Source: Mikania micrantha
Taxonomy: Eukaryota > Streptophyta > Magnoliopsida > Asterales > Asteraceae
DNA length: 64,000 nt
Assembly: GCA_009363875.1 (NCBI GenBank)
Contig: CM018685.1
Coordinates: 62,791,648 to 62,855,647, forward strand
Reading direction: 5' to 3'
Shown here one piece after another: positions 1 to 12,689 of this stretch. The notes under the pieces are model-generated. The model had not been told where the DNA came from, did no database searches, and saw nothing but the letters and a program-made list of their open reading frames with translations. Each line of letters starts with the position of its first letter. The first letter of the stretch is position 1. The translations under genes were made by a program, and so were the position numbers.

Positions 1-3000
1 TGTAACATAGTTATTTTTTTAATAATATTTATTCAACATATGTAAGGCAAACAACCTTCAATTAGGGAGAACAAATACATTATTTATTATCAAGATCTAA
101 TTTGAAAACCGTTAAGAGTTTTCTTGTTTTGTTATTTTGATTCAACCATCACCCATTTGCTATCTAACTATATTATAAAAGTATTATGTCATGTAAGCTG
201 AAACATTTTTTCAAAGGTCAGGTTAGTGGCTCCAAAGTCCTAGCTGTTAAAAGAATATTTTATGTTAGATATGAATAAAAATAAAAATTGGATATTACTT
301 TATATTCACATCTTATATTCTTTTTTTTTTCTTCTAGATTATTCCTCTTGCCTCCACCTATTATAAGAATATTCAATATGTAATACATAACATTTTAAAC
401 ATTTGAAATTCATTTTACTTTAAGAAGAAGTGACAAGTATGATTATCATTAGTATATTATATATATTAAAAACTAAGAAAATAATAAATTTTGGGTTTTA
501 TCATTTTGATCATAACAAAAATTGATAGTAAATTCTGTTTTTTTTACCACAAAATTTGAACATATGTTTTCGACGCATAATTAGCTGAACTTTTAGGATT
601 TTGTCTTGATACAAGTTCTAACAATTAACTTTTAGTTTTTTTTTCTTTTATGTTGGCTACATTCTATTTTGTGTGGTCTTTATTTTATGTCTCCTATGCT
701 TTTGATTGTATATTTTTGTTTGTCGTTTGAGCCGGGTGTTTCTACCATGGATGTTAAAAAACCCGAAACGATCTAAGTTCTTGTTGAAATTATTAAAATT
801 ATCTTAATGTGTGATCTATTTTAAAGATTAGTTTTTTTTAACTAAAAGTTATAAAAAATTTACATTGTGTACATAAAAGCATAGCTTTGAGCATGATCAA
901 ATTTTTCTCACGATATTATAAAATGATAAAACTTAAGTTAGCTTTTAGTGTTTTTTTTTTCCTTTCAAAAGGTTGCAACAAACTTTATCAACCAAACCAT
1001 GTTATCTACCAAGTAAGTTAACAATTTTCTCTTCTAATATTTCACTTCTTTTTTCCTTCTAGAATTCTATATTTGGAGAATATTGGATATATTAAGCATA
1101 TTACAATCACATTTTATGCTTTTTTTTCTTTCTTTATTTTAACTTTGAGGAATTGCTTTAGTGGGGGATCTTTATGTGTACCTTGGTTTATACTTTTCAG
1201 GAATCGTCAAAGCTTACCCCTCAAGTTAGCATATTTGCTTTAGATCAGAATAATTTTATGTTAACTTTTAACTACTTTGTCCTCGATATATAATTATGTT
1301 CAAATTAAAAGAAAGCTATAAAATTGATGATGATTAAGAATAAAAGTTATGATGAGTGGACAATATTAGTTCTTCAAGTTTAAGCATCAATAGAAGATTA
1401 AAGGGAATATCATGTTATTATCATTGTAACGAGACTTTGAGGCAACTAAATCATAAACTTCACCATGTGTTATTATCTTATTTTCAATTTGCTTTGTTGT
1501 TTCTAGTTGATTCTTATTTTAATTGTTTTTAATTAATTATTTAATATATATATTTTTTTAAATCATGATTTTTAAAAACCATTTTTTTATGTTAGTGTCA
1601 TTAATTATTTATATTCATCAAATATACTTGTTTGTAGTTTATAGTTTAGTTTCACATATATTTTCCGACACATCATTGGTCACACCCTCAACATACACAC
1701 TCTATACAACTTGTCAAACTAACCTATCTATTTTTTATAAATATATAAAATATTAAAAAATGATGTTGTTAATATATTGGTGTATCAATGAGTTATGTAG
1801 TATTTGCTATCAATATAATTAACTAGTTCAAATCGTCAATTAATATATTCTTTAGTTAAACATCCTTGTTTTTCTTTAGTTTTAAATATAACATATTAAT
1901 AAAAGAAATATGAAAAATAAATACTAAATTGTCAAGAAGGTTAATGTGGTTTGTTAATATTTCACTTTTAAAAATCTTGAGACCATAATTGAAATGTAAG
2001 AAGTGTATAACTGTATATGTTACAAAAGTTTAAAGGTTTATTACTATACAAGATTTATTAAACTTAGAAAAAAAAATACTAGCAAACTACATATACCGTC
2101 TCATTAACTTACCGGAAATTAAATAAAATTGGCATGGTCGTTGGGGGAATGTTTGAATTAGAGAAGGATCAGTCAAGTAACATATCATATTTTCCGTTCT
2201 ACTCACGTGACACATGAAATCACATGGTCTCCTTATGATGTTCTCTCTCAAACTTATATTATTTATTATTTTTTAAAATACTTATATAACCTTATATATA
2301 AGAGAGATCTACTTATTATTAAAACAATATTATTTCGTTTTAAATATCTAGAAAGCGTGACGTGCTAATGGCGTAGTAATTTTTTGACTGTTGACCTCTT
2401 TAAGGTCGACCAAATTTGGTAATCCTAACTACTGACTAATGTCTGCTCCTCGAAAAAAAAGTAAATAATTATAAAGTCTAGACAATTAATGATTACAATA
2501 AATATAAAGTCTAGACAAATAATAATTACTATAAAACTTCCCCGCGTGTTACCACAAGTCACAAGATGTTACATTAAAACATACGTCTTTTGGTGTAACA
2601 ATTGAAACATAAATAAAAAAACTATTATGTTACGGTTTGAAATTTTATTTAATAATTATTTCATAAATGAGGAAAAGCCATAAATAAAAATACTTTTGTT
2701 GATACTTGAATAGAAATTGTATGTTTAGAAGACTACTTATTTTTAAAATAAAAAACTATATAAAAATAGATAAACATTTTTTGTAACCGTTAAAGAAGAA
2801 AATAATGCATTGAATTAAGTAGTACATTCAAGTAGAAACTTACACGAAACAATAAATAAATAATTAATTAGAATAGAAAAAAAATGTTGGCGTATAAACA
2901 AGTAGATAATTTAATATAAAAATTTACACAAGTAGATTTTTATGTAGATTTAATTTAATATAAACATTTACACAAGTAGATTTTTATGTAGATTTTTATT

Positions 3001-3010
3001 CATTTAAACA
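1..3010. other. AT-rich intergenic DNA, no gene seen
   Basis: I see no coding region with recognisable protein similarity, no RNA gene and no complete transposon in these 3 kb. The DNA is very AT-rich, with many poly-T and poly-A runs. The only open frame above 60 codons (1565-1756) is low in complexity and resembles nothing. A 44-bp tandem duplication lies at the right end. Confidence 0.6.
2907..2995. repeat. 44-bp tandem duplication
   Basis: Two adjacent copies of a unit of about 44 bp, containing TTTACACAAGTAGATTTTTA, run from about 2907-2950 and 2952-2995. They are nearly identical, differing by roughly one substitution and one base in length. This is a simple local duplication with no visible function. 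Confidence 0.7.
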
Positions 3011-3018
3011 TTTAAGAC

Positions 3019-3768
3019 GTGTTTGGTACGAAGGAATGGAATGAACAAGGGAATAGAATGAACAAAGGAATAGAATGGACGAGGAAATTGAATGGACGTG
3101 GGAAAGAAATGAATAATTACCATTCCATTGTCCTGCTTGGTTACTTCTAGTAATATAATGATTATCGGTCGGTTCGCAGGTCGGTTGTTGTTTAGCTCAT
3201 GGTTGGATCATGGGGCATTTCATGGATCGGGTCATGGTTTCATTTGTAGATGGGGTCTTGGTATTGGTTTGGGTCAGGTCATGATTTGGCTCATGGATCG
3301 GGTCATTGTTTGAGTCAAGGATCGGGTCAAGGTTCAGGTCATATTTCGAGTCATGGTTTGCATCATGGTTCGAGTCATGATTTGGGTCATTGTTCGCGTC
3401 ATGGTTCATGTCATGGGTCGGGTCATAGTTCGAATTATGGTTCGCATCATGGTTCAGGTTATGGGTCGAGTCATGGTTAAAGTCATGATTTGGGTCATGG
3501 GTCAGGTCAAGGGTCGGCTCATAGTTTTGGTCATGGGTCGGCTCATGGTTTTGGACATGGGTCAGGTCATTGGTCTGAACATTCCTTCAAGAGAAGGAAT
3601 GAAGAAAAATCACCCCTGCTCTAAGGAATAAAAATCATCAAAAGTGAAGGAATCACATTCCTTATAGAATGATGCATTTCATTTCTATGTGCTAATCAAA
3701 CATGTTTCTTTTCATTCCAACATAATGACTCATTCCATTTCATCAATTATTCATACATACCAAACGCT
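3019..3768. mobile_element. TIR-flanked MITE-like element with an internal GGTTCGGGTCAT minisatellite
   Basis: The left end reads GTGTTTGGTACG and the right end, reverse-complemented, GCGTTTGGTATG. Both continue into GGAATGGAATGA-type sequence, so the ends are imperfect terminal inverted repeats. The middle (about 3165-3565) is a degenerate tandem array of 12-18 bp units built on GGTTCGGGTCATGG. The array leaves open frames on both strands, which I treat as repeat artefacts. I could not find a clean target-site duplication, so the superfamily is open. Confidence 0.5.
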
Positions 3769-3856
3769 ACCTTAATTTTTTATTCTTAAAAAAAACTTTT
3801 GTAGACTTATATATGGATTCATTATACTAAGAAATAACAAGTTGTAAAAACCAGAA

Positions 3857-4137
3857 GAGTAAATTAAGGTTTTGGCCCTTGTAATTTAATTGTTTTAACT
3901 ATTCAGGCCTAAAATATAATATTTTATTAATTCAGCTCTGCGATTTAGATAACTATCGGTTTTGACCCCTCAAAATTAACTATTATAACGGTTTTGGCCC
4001 AAAATCTAATATGGTTGGGGACTTGGGGCCAAAAACGTTAGCTTTCTAAACCACAGGGGCTGAATTAACAGAAGATTTTATTTTGAACTGAAATAGTTAA
4101 AACACTTAAACCACATAACCAAAACTGTAATTTACTC
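3857..4137. mobile_element. Mutator-like MITE
   Basis: A 281-bp element starts GAGTAAATTAAGGTTTTGGC. Its right end, reverse-complemented, reads GAGTAAATTACAGTTTTGGT, so the terminal inverted repeats match at 18 of 20 positions or nearly so. The flanks AAACCAGAA (3848-3856) and AAACTAAAA (4138-4146) match at 7 of 9, as expected for an old 9-bp target duplication of a Mutator-type element. There is no coding capacity. Short TIR elements beginning GAGTAAATTA are common in plant DNA. Confidence 0.65.
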
Positions 4138-4763
4138 AAACTAAAAAAACCTTATATATATTACATGATTTAAGGGGTATAAAATTATTTTTTCTTTAAA
4201 AATAGGAAAAATTACTATTATACTCATTAAATTTGTGTCTAGAAATAGTTCTTTAATTATTAAGTAAGAATGGTTCTTAATTGACGATTTTGTACATACC
4301 TGTATGCTACGCAAGCTGTTCATAATATTCACAATTCAGGGACTACATTGCAATTAACCAAAAATTGGGATCTTCGATAAAGAAGCACGTCTACTTATCT
4401 TATCGGTCATATATCAGATACTGACAAAACTTTCATTACATATCACATGATCGTCTTTCGTCACGTGCCTTTGTCTCCCGATATTAGTGGCACCAAATAT
4501 GCATGAACGACACGGCATCATGTGACAGATCAACCCACCAACTTATTTTTATTTAATTACAAGATTAGTCCTTGTAATATATTAATATTACACCAAAGGT
4601 CGATAGCTTTTGATAAATTACATTAGTAGTCTCCATATTTGAAAAAAATTAACACATGGTGATTTGAATAAATGACTTATCGTTTTCTATTAATTTCTTT
4701 TAAAATGACCAAAATAACATTTATCTTAGCCAACCACTAAAAACAGCCTGCCTATGTTCTCCC
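4138..4763. other. AT-rich spacer, nothing recognised
   Basis: I see no gene, repeat boundary or RNA signal here. It separates the Mutator-like MITE from a truncated hAT-type fragment. Confidence 0.5.
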
Positions 4764-4979
4764 TACGGGTGTAAATGACCTGAGCCGATCATAAGCTTGT
4801 TAAAGCAAGAGCTCGGCTCGGTCGTTTATTTTTTAATTATTCTATTTATTTATTTTAATTATTAGTTTAATATATATTTGTAATTGTACTTCTCATTTTA
4901 ACATAAAATATATTTTTTAAATATCATAATTTAAAAGATAAAAGAATTAATTTTATAAATATACACTTAATATAACAAA

Positions 4980-5048
<69 letters not shown>

Positions 5049-5117
5049 TCGTTAAGGCTCGTGAGCCGGCTCGAACTAAGACTCGAGCTCGGGCCCATGC
5101 TCGTTTAGGCTCTGGTT
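4764..5117. mobile_element. Truncated hAT-type element rich in GGCTCG/CGAGCC
   Basis: The left end TACGGGTGTAAATGA resembles a hAT-type terminus, and both ends of the stretch are dense in GAGCTCGGCTCG motifs in both orientations. The opposite terminus cannot be recognised and there is no target duplication, so this is probably a fragment. Its centre is AT-rich and contains a long (TA)n run. Confidence 0.4.
4987..5044. repeat. (TA)n microsatellite
   Basis: An almost pure TA dinucleotide run of nearly 60 bp lies inside the truncated hAT-type fragment. Such tracts are unstable and are likely to vary between individuals. Confidence 0.9.
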
Positions 5118-5261
5118 CTAGCTTTTAATAATTATAAAATTATACTTTAAGATAAAGTATAATTGAAATATTTTTATAAATTATAATAAATTAGTAAAAT
5201 ATTATAATAAGAAGATTTATATTTTTTAATATTTAATTCTAAAAAGTTATAAATGTATATT

Positions 5262-5342
5262 AAGATAGAGAGGTGGGAAATTTTTTTTTGGATTGCACCA
5301 GAAAGCGACACGTGTCCCCTAAAAATACTCATTTTCTATAGA
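5262..5342 (-). mobile_element. Helitron 5'-end fragment
   Basis: On the minus strand the sequence begins A|TCTATAGAAAATGAG and then carries GACACGTGTC. The same arrangement (TC start with TCTAT, then a GACAYRTGTC-like palindrome about 40 bp in) marks the complete Helitron at 59882-60342. No 3' hairpin or CTRR end was found, so only a 5' fragment is supported. Confidence 0.35.
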
Positions 5343-5551
5343 TTATTATTTTATTACTTAACATAATTCCTTATTCTCAATTTAAATAATATTTTATCTC
5401 TATAAATTATTTTAAAATTATAAATTGGAAGTAATAACCATTTTTTTTTATTATATCCATGTAATATACATGTATATATTCTTATTTCTTTTCTTTAAAC
5501 GACTAAACGATACTAGGTCCATGTGAGTTGTGACCAGCCGACCAGCTGAAC

Positions 5552-6246
5552 TAGGGATGGCAGAAAAACCCATACCCTGTGGGAAAACCCGAAGCCCGAA
5601 ACTTTAGGGCCGGGTATTGGCCCGAATATTAGGGTATGGGACCGGGTATGGGATCAAAAAATATATTTTTTTCGGGTTCGGGTACGGGCATGAGATTAAG
5701 GAATACCCGGCCCGATACCTGGCCCACTTACCCGAAGTAATACCCGTAATATTTTGTTAATATTTTTTAATTTTCTTTTCTAAAACATAAGTCTTTTAAT
5801 GAAACATCATAACAAATTATAACTTTTATCTTATTATTTTATATTTAAAAATTAATCTTGTTATTTTCGATATGTAATTTTAGTTTAAATATTAAATTAA
5901 TAGTCCATGGTAGCATCTTTTAATAGTTATATGTCATGATATTTATATTCAATTTGTTTATATTTTATGGTGTTGGTTTTATATGTATGTTTCTAATTTA
6001 TTTTTGTAATTAAACAATAACATGACACAAAATTAATACTATACAAATGTACTCGGAAAATCACAAAATTTTTTTTAATAAACTAATGGGTATACCCGAT
6101 ACCCGTGGGTATGCCCAATACCCGATGGGTAATTACCCGATAGATACCCGATGGGTAATGGGCCGGGTATGGGATACATTTTTACAATCGGGTATGGGAC
6201 TGGGATTAGCAATACCCTACCCGAACCCGGCCCATTGCCATTCCTA
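5552..6246. mobile_element. hAT-type MITE with perfect 8-bp target duplication
   Basis: This 695-bp element is flanked by AGCTGAAC on both sides (5544-5551 and 6247-6254), a perfect 8-bp target duplication. The terminal inverted repeats are TAGGGATGGCAG on the left and TAGGAATGGCAA on the right (reverse-complemented). The outer 150-180 bp on each side is packed with CCCGATACCCG / GGGTATGGG motifs, while the centre is AT-rich and noncoding. Known hAT elements such as Ac and Tag1 have subterminal repeats of short motifs bound by transposase, and this layout fits that. No transposase is encoded. Confidence 0.88.
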
Positions 6247-6304
6247 AGCTGAACTGCTAAAGCCTAGGACCCTAGGAACCCCGAGCCTACCTACAGTTTA
6301 TTAT

Positions 6305-6548
6305 TATTATTTTTTGAACGTCGACGAACCTACGTAACACGTACGTTGTCTTAACAGGACCCATCGGGCAGAGGTAAGACGTGACCACACCAGATGCGCG
6401 AGAACCCCCTAGAATCGGTAAACGCTCGCCCCCAATTGGTCCAGATGCCGAGATTAAGCTCAAGATTTATTCCCACACCTGGATGTCTTTTAAATCACCC
6501 CTGACAGGTTTTGAATCATGACCTCTCTATCACTAGATGAAACCTCAA
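6305..6548 (-). mobile_element. Old tRNA-derived SINE
   Basis: On the minus strand the element starts near 6548 and has a degenerate box-A-like TAGTGATAGAG and a box-B-like GATTCAAAACC. It ends in CGTTCAAAAAATAATAATAA. Its body (GCGCATCTGGTGTGG) resembles the SINE in intron 1 of the phosphatase gene. The target duplication is no longer obvious. Family assignment is inferred from layout. Confidence 0.45.
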
Positions 6549-6574
6549 CAAGTAGGCTGAATTTGCAGTACTAC

Positions 6575-6760
6575 CAGTTTTGGAACCGGAACCGGGAACC
6601 GAACCGGAATCGACTGTACCCGAACCGGTGGGTAGGTTCCGGAACCGGAACCGAAAAAAGCGGAACCGGTTCCACCTTTACCCGTTCAAACCCGAACCGG
6701 AACCAGCCAAAAACCGGAACCGGTTGTTGACTTTGTTGATCGGAACCGGTTTAAAAAAAA
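6575..6760. repeat. CCGGAACCGG microrepeat island
   Basis: This stretch is dominated by GGAACCGGAACCG and its reverse complement. It resembles the interior of the hAT-type MITE at 62413-62662, but I could not locate matching termini, so it is recorded as a repeat island only. The open frames through it, rich in Glu-Pro or Asn-Arg, are products of the repeat. Confidence 0.55.
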
Positions 6761-6824
6761 ACAGGTTTGCCTTATGATAGTTTACAATAGAGGTGCTCAA
6801 ACCGGTTTTTTTTCTCGAACCAGT

Positions 6825-9020
6825 TGTGACATCCGGTAATTTTACGAATGATGATCCGTAATGGTTAGCGTACTAAAATTTGATTTATTTAATGCGTTAA
6901 TAATTTAATAATGTTTATTAAATTAATGTTGTCAAAAGTCTAGCACAGAGTATTGTTTAAATGCATGGATTTGCATTTGGTGAATTTTTGAGATTTCGGT
7001 ACCGTTCGACGGTGTTTAACGACGTTGGTGACGGCTCAATTAACGAATATAGTAAATATGTTTCGTTTAGCATAAAATGATAAATCATAAATAGATAAAT
7101 TAAGTTAACGATGAGAACCGTGAATTTTTGTGTTAACTGTTAATTTTACTGACAACCGACTTTATCCGCGTTTTAGGCGGGCAAAATGAAATTAATTATC
7201 CAAATAATATTTAAGGTCATTGTTTTTGACAAAAATTAATCGTTTAAGTACGATTAAATATTCTATTAATTTTAGAATAAAAATCGGAATTTTTATCAAA
7301 ATCTCGGTACAAGTTTATACACTGTATAACTCAGATTATACCTGTTTTTATCTGGTTTAAGCCTATAATTGTACAAGAGGGTGACATGTGGAATACACAT
7401 GTCACATGTAGGCTACATCAAGATATTATAAGATCCTTCAAATCTCACATATTCCAACTAAATCATTTCTTTTCACTACAACAAGCCAACCTTCCCATCC
7501 CCATTTCCTCTCTCTCGTTCACCCTATCTCTCTCTATATCCATACATTACAAATTTCTTTTGTATGCTTCAATATTTACCATTACTTGAGTTTTGATAAT
7601 ACTTGGAGTTTGGGAAGAGTTTTTGATCAAGGAATCATCTATTTCCAAGCACATTAAGGTAAACTCTTAATAACATTATGTGGGTTTTTGTTAAAAGTTG
7701 GTTCACCCAAATAATAAATCTAAAACTAGTGGGTTTTGATATAAAAGATGTTTGTGTGTTTGAAGGAATGATTGTAATGTGTGTAAAGTGTGTGAGTGTC
7801 GTAAACCTATACACACATATGTGGGTGTTTATTACTTCAATGATGATAAACATCACATGCATGTACATAGATGTGTAAGTACATAAGATCTACCCACATG
7901 CATGTAGATACACACACCACGTATGTATACATTAAGTTTGGAGTTAAAATGAATTTTTAACAAAGATAACTTAATTATTTGAAGATAATATGACTTTGAA
8001 AACATTAATTTATGATTTATGATAAAAGAATAAATTCGAGTCACCAACGTGTCGTTTGTGTGAAATTTGGTTCCCTTAGTGGAATGTGTTTAAGTCTAGT
8101 TAAGTTGGGTGAACAACTTACATAATGGACTTTTATTTAAACTGTTAATGTGTCCCTTGGGTTTTAGGGCGCTAGTGAGAACAGTCGGGTTATTTGGGAA
8201 TCTCTGTTGCTAGCAGGAACGCATTGAGGTGAGTTTCACGGCCCCTTTTTAACTGTTTTGTTTTTAAAATCTGGGGAGAAACTGCCTATGTTTTGGAAAA
8301 GGATATTTGTAATATTTATGCTTGTGTGGTATGTGATGGTTGATAGCTCTTGAGTAAGTGCAGTTGGGCCTGGTTCTCGTGGATTGTTCCCGAGTGTTTT
8401 TGTGCACGGATAAATTTTGTGCCCGCAGTTGTAATTATTAGTCTCGCGAGGGACCGCATGATATATTGGTAGATATATCGGGCTTGACAACCCACTCCCT
8501 GGCCAGGTGTCATGGTCCTTGAGTAACGGGAGAATATATGTTACAGGGAGTCTGCTCCTTGGTTTCGGTTTGATTATGAGCTCATGGTGTCTATCGGTTC
8601 GTATGACCTAGCTAGTCTACGAGATGTTCACTAGCACATCATTGAAATATTACCTTCTTTTCCATGATAAACTGTTGATATGTTTTATTATAAAACCTGT
8701 GAACTCACCAACCCGTTTGGTTGACACTTGTTTTATATTTGGTATGTTTCTCAGGTAAGTAGCATGATGATGGGAAAGGAAAACCGGTTCTTGAAAGCGA
8801 GCGTACTTGGGATATTTATCTGGGACCGGTTATCGAATTATTAAAACTGGATGTTTTATAAACTAGATATTGAACTTGTAATGTTTTAATAAATTTATCG
8901 ATGACTTCTATAATTAAATATCCATGTTTTATTTAAATCGTTCGCTTAACTTATGCTTTTGTTAATTACTGTTGACACTAAGACTCTGTTAAGACTTCCG
9001 CTGCTAGTCGGGGTGTGACA
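6825..9020 (+). repeat. 5' LTR of element A, with a 960-bp internal deletion
   Basis: The LTR starts TGTGACATCCGG and ends GGGGTGTGACA. Compared with the 3' LTR it lacks the stretch corresponding to 31325-32284. The junction at about 7932 has a 2-bp AT microhomology, typical of illegitimate end joining. It retains the LTR block shared with B, D, E and F: GGTGAGTTTCAC at 8228-8239, GTGAACTCACC at 8699-8709, then a TTGAC site and TTTCTCAG ending at 8754. Confidence 0.92.
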
Positions 9021-9234
9021 GTAAAAAGTGGCATCAGAGCTTAGGTTATAGCGAACTAGTAAAAATATTTTTATAAATCTAGACTATAACCAATTAATTA
9101 ATTTTTTTAAAAGAACGGTTTCTTTCCCAATATGGTATTGCATGCGTACTTAGCCTGAGAAAATTGATATGTGTGGATGTGCCTTTATTAGTACAACACT
9201 AACCAAATTTTTATGGATGTCCTTCTTTCTCTAG
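9021..9234 (+). promoter_or_regulatory. Element A primer-binding site and leader with a possible intron
   Basis: TGGCATCAGAGC at 9029-9040 matches the plant initiator-Met tRNA-type PBS with one change. GGTTATAGCGAACTAG follows directly and is almost identical to the sequence in the same place in element D (GGTTATAGGGAACTAG). It contains a donor-like GT. A CACTAAC branch-like site and a pyrimidine tract ending TTTCTCTAG stand immediately before an ATG at 9235. A leader intron of about 175 nt is inferred. Confidence 0.55.
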
Positions 9235-11190
9235 ATGGTTGATCCTGTTATTGACTTGCTTGGCTCTAGTAGTGAGCCTGATTTACTGTCTTAGTCATAT
9301 TTTGTTGTTGGCCTATATCCATTGAAGCATGAGGGTTGTGGATGGCTATCTGCGTCAGATGACGAAATAGATCCGACAAGTACTATTCCTTAGTCCCCAC
9401 ATGTACTGGTTCCACGTTATTGTCTCCACCTATTAGGGTGGTATATGCACGTCATAGGGGACATGACCTCGGTAAGAGCCCACACACAGATAATGACGAA
9501 GCTCTTACTTACTCTAAGACCTATACTGGACAACATTTCGATTGCACCGAGGGCAGGTGCGAGTCAATTGGTTAGATTGGGGGACTGTGAGATTACATGG
9601 TGTGATCCCCAGTTTTGAGCAAGGGGACCCTCTACTACAGTGGTTGGGTATATGACTCAGGGAGAGTCGTTGGATTTGCCGATCGTTACTCCGACAGCGC
9701 AATAAGCTCAGTATGAGAGCACTATTAGGAGGCCACATATCAGCTTATTGACATGCTTACTGAGGGATTAGACTCGGTACAGCATAGTTGCTCACCATTT
9801 TATTTGATGACCCTCCCACAACATTTATGTAGTTGGTCTAAGAGATATGTTTAATTTGTTATGAGTGTTGTATTCACTTTGAGTTGTTAGTTCTAATATA
9901 TCTTTAGTAGGACTAAGTATTTCGTTGACCATATGTTTTATAAAAATTCATTTATTTGAATTATACAAGAAATCACTCATGGCTTATACCGCAACATGTT
10001 GCAATTACTTTAGCTCAAAAAGACACAAACAACGACAGTGGGAAGTGTCAACCGCGAGGTAGTACTTACAAAACTTTCCGGGTGTGTAACCCGCGTACGT
10101 TTACCCGCACTAGGGTCCACTAGATATAATGCGTTAGATAGAGAGAATGGAATCGGATATGAACACTAGTTGTTGTACCCCAGAACAACTGGTGAAATTT
10201 GTTGTTTGTTCGTTCCATGACGAAGCATTAACATGGTGGAATATCTTGCTATAAGTCATAGGAGAAATTGCAGCATACTGCCTCTCTTTGGATGTGCTTA
10301 AGGAGCTATTGTTGTGGGAATATTGCCCAAGAAGTGATATGTAGAAGCTAGAGGTTAAGTTTTAGAATCAAGTCATGATAGGTGCGGAGATTCGAGCCTA
10401 TAAAACTAGATTTCATGAACTTGCGACGTTCATTCCTAGATTGGTTACCCCTGAGTAAGTAAAGATAGAGTGATATATCTATGGTTTGGCATCTCAGATT
10501 AGGAGTATGGTTGTCGCATCCCCTTTCCACCATTATTTAGTAAATCTAATTCATTTATTATATTGATTGAATTGATTTTAGAACTTTGAATTCGAATTGA
10601 TGTTATGGATTCACTAATTTGAACCGAAATCTTTGTCCTAAGTGTGAAATGAGAGAAAAAAGAAAACATACATATGATGAGTATACTACAATGCCTGGCC
10701 AACATATTAGTGCACCCATGATATGAATGTGATCTTATGGATATCATTTTATATTAAGGTCATTGAAAATAGGTAAGGTGTTAAGAATTTGTTTCGATTT
10801 ATACTTCTACCTTTGTGTAAATGGGAACTCCGAAGGGAGTTGGTAACCTAGACAAGAAGGTGATAGAAGCAAGTTAGACACCTGCTAGGGTAGAGAAGAA
10901 ACCCTTTAAGGGGAAAGAGGAAAATTTTTGATAATTGTTTTGGTAATTAGAAAAGTAGGAATCAAGGTCCGGGAAAATTCTACACCGTGAACACATCTTG
11001 AGTTTCATGTTGTAGGTTGGTGTGTGAACGATGTTGTAAGATAAGCAATCAAATTCAAACATACCTAATTAAGTTACCTTTAGAGCCAGGTGGATGAAAT
11101 ATAAGTTGCTTCGAATGTAAAAAAAATGATCATTTTAGGATCGATTGCTGAAAGTTGAAGTCTAACAGTGCCAGAGGTTGAGTTTTCGAG
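9235..11190 (+). pseudogene. Element A gag remnant
   Basis: Fragments of a Gypsy Gag are readable in changing frames with many stops. They include an EALTWWN-like segment near 10225, EYCPRSDM near 10320 and FHELATFIPRLVTPE near 10410. A complete CCHC zinc knuckle (CFECKKNDHFRIDC) lies near 11105-11146. Gag would form the virus-like particle and bind element RNA through the knuckle. The reading frame is destroyed by nonsense and frameshift changes, so no protein is expected. Confidence 0.75.
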
Positions 11191-11640
11191 ATGAACGTGG
11201 GTACTGCTCGTGAAGACCCATTCATGGTCACCGGTACATTTCTTGATAACAACCGGTTTACATTTATATTGTTTGATACTGGAGCCAATCTAAGTTTTGT
11301 GTCCAAAGAATTTGAACCTTGGCTTGACCTTAAATCAAGTAAATTAGATAAGCACTATCATATAAAGTTGGCAAACGGTAGGGTTATTAAGTCTAAAGAA
11401 ATTATTAAGAGATGTAAGTTGCAACTAGAAAATCATTTATTTAACATCGATCTCTTACCTATAGAACTTGGTAGCTTTGATATTGTAGTCGGTATGGATT
11501 GGTTGTCTAAGAATCGGGAGGAAGTTGTTTGCTTTGAAATGGTGATTCGTTTTCCCCTTTCAAACGGTGAAGTTCTGGTTATTCGTGGTGAACTGAAGAA
11601 ACCTCCCTTGAAGACGATCAATGTTATGAAGGCACAAAAG
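11191..11640 (+). pseudogene. Element A aspartic protease domain, cut by insertion of B
   Basis: An open stretch of about 150 codons encodes a retropepsin-like domain with the catalytic triplet in FDTGAN and a downstream VVGMDWLS motif, as in Gypsy proteases that process Gag-Pol. It is cut after INVMKAQK by B at 11641. The protein context resumes at 27640 with [10 protein letters not shown], matching the continuous sequence in element D. The domain itself looks intact, but it has no intact gag or downstream pol. Confidence 0.8.
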
Positions 11641-12302
11641 TGTAACATCAGTGCCGGAACCGTCACCGGAACAGTGATCATAAACAGTACGTGAACAGTA
11701 ATCAGGTGCAAATCCCTTATAATTCAGTGTATTTCATATTCATATCGAGTTTCAGTATCATTTCATGTTATCAAAACAGAGAATTCACAATCATTTCAGA
11801 GAAACAAGTTCAGAACAAGGGTTCTTGAGTCAGATAATTATCTGGCAACACAGAACCATCATGTGATTTATTTGTTAGGATTTTATTATGTATAAACGTA
11901 TGTGAGGCTTTACAGAACAAAACAGCACGAATGTCGTTACGTGAATGCTAAACCGACGGATTATTCGTATAGGTGACGATCTGTGCGAATAAATCTGAAA
12001 GTTTAACGTTCTGAATGATATTCAATAACTAGAAAACAATATTGAAAAGTGTAGTTATCGTTGTGTTTGATCGGGTGACGATTCGAACAAATACGCGCGA
12101 TGACTGCGCGATTCGATTTAAACGTTAAATAAATATTTTGAAATTTAAATAATTAAAAGATATTTAGTTAATTTATTAGGAATCACAATCTAAAATAATT
12201 TAATTAAACTCTTTTTATTTAATTTCATTTAAATTACGCGTAATTTTCCGGAAACGTAACGAATTAACGAACCGAGCAACGAAAACGAACCCGAACATCC
12301 TC

Positions 12303-12314
12303 GGGGTATAAATA
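12303..12314 (+). promoter_or_regulatory. TATA-like box in LTR B
   Basis: GGGGTATAAATAC lies about 660 bp into the LTR, after an AT-rich upstream part and before a CT-rich leader-like stretch. It is the best core promoter candidate of B. No start site can be read from sequence alone. Confidence 0.55.
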
Positions 12315-12689
12315 CACATAAATGAGCTTAATTTCCTCATTTCCCACTTCATCTTCCCCACCAAAACTCTCAAACCCGGTTTTGAAAACCCTAGCCACTT
12401 CCAACCTTCTCTCCTCCATAACTTCTTCATTTCTTAACCAAATCACTCCATTTTTGAACCCACACGAAACTCTCATCACCCTCTACACGAAAGTACAACA
12501 GATCGGAGCCACACACCACTGAAAATCGAGGTATGGTGATGCAAAGAACCACGAAAATTAGGGTTTTTACCCTTTATTTCTATCTTCTAAACTAGTCGGC
12601 CAAAATACTTACCCACTTGAGCCATACAACCGCGGGGACAACCCTTAACCACCATCACCTTTGAATCCTTGAAATGGAAGTGAGGCCCA

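Noticed and set aside
3128..3631. Overlapping open frames on both strands rich in Gly-His-Ser, Val-Met or Asn-His-Asp
   Set aside because: They follow the GGTTCGGGTCAT minisatellite in several frames and have no independent support.
7386..7868. Open frames repeated in both LTRs of A (also 30778-31260)
   Set aside because: Duplicated only because the LTR is; short, hydrophobic, with no recognisable domain.
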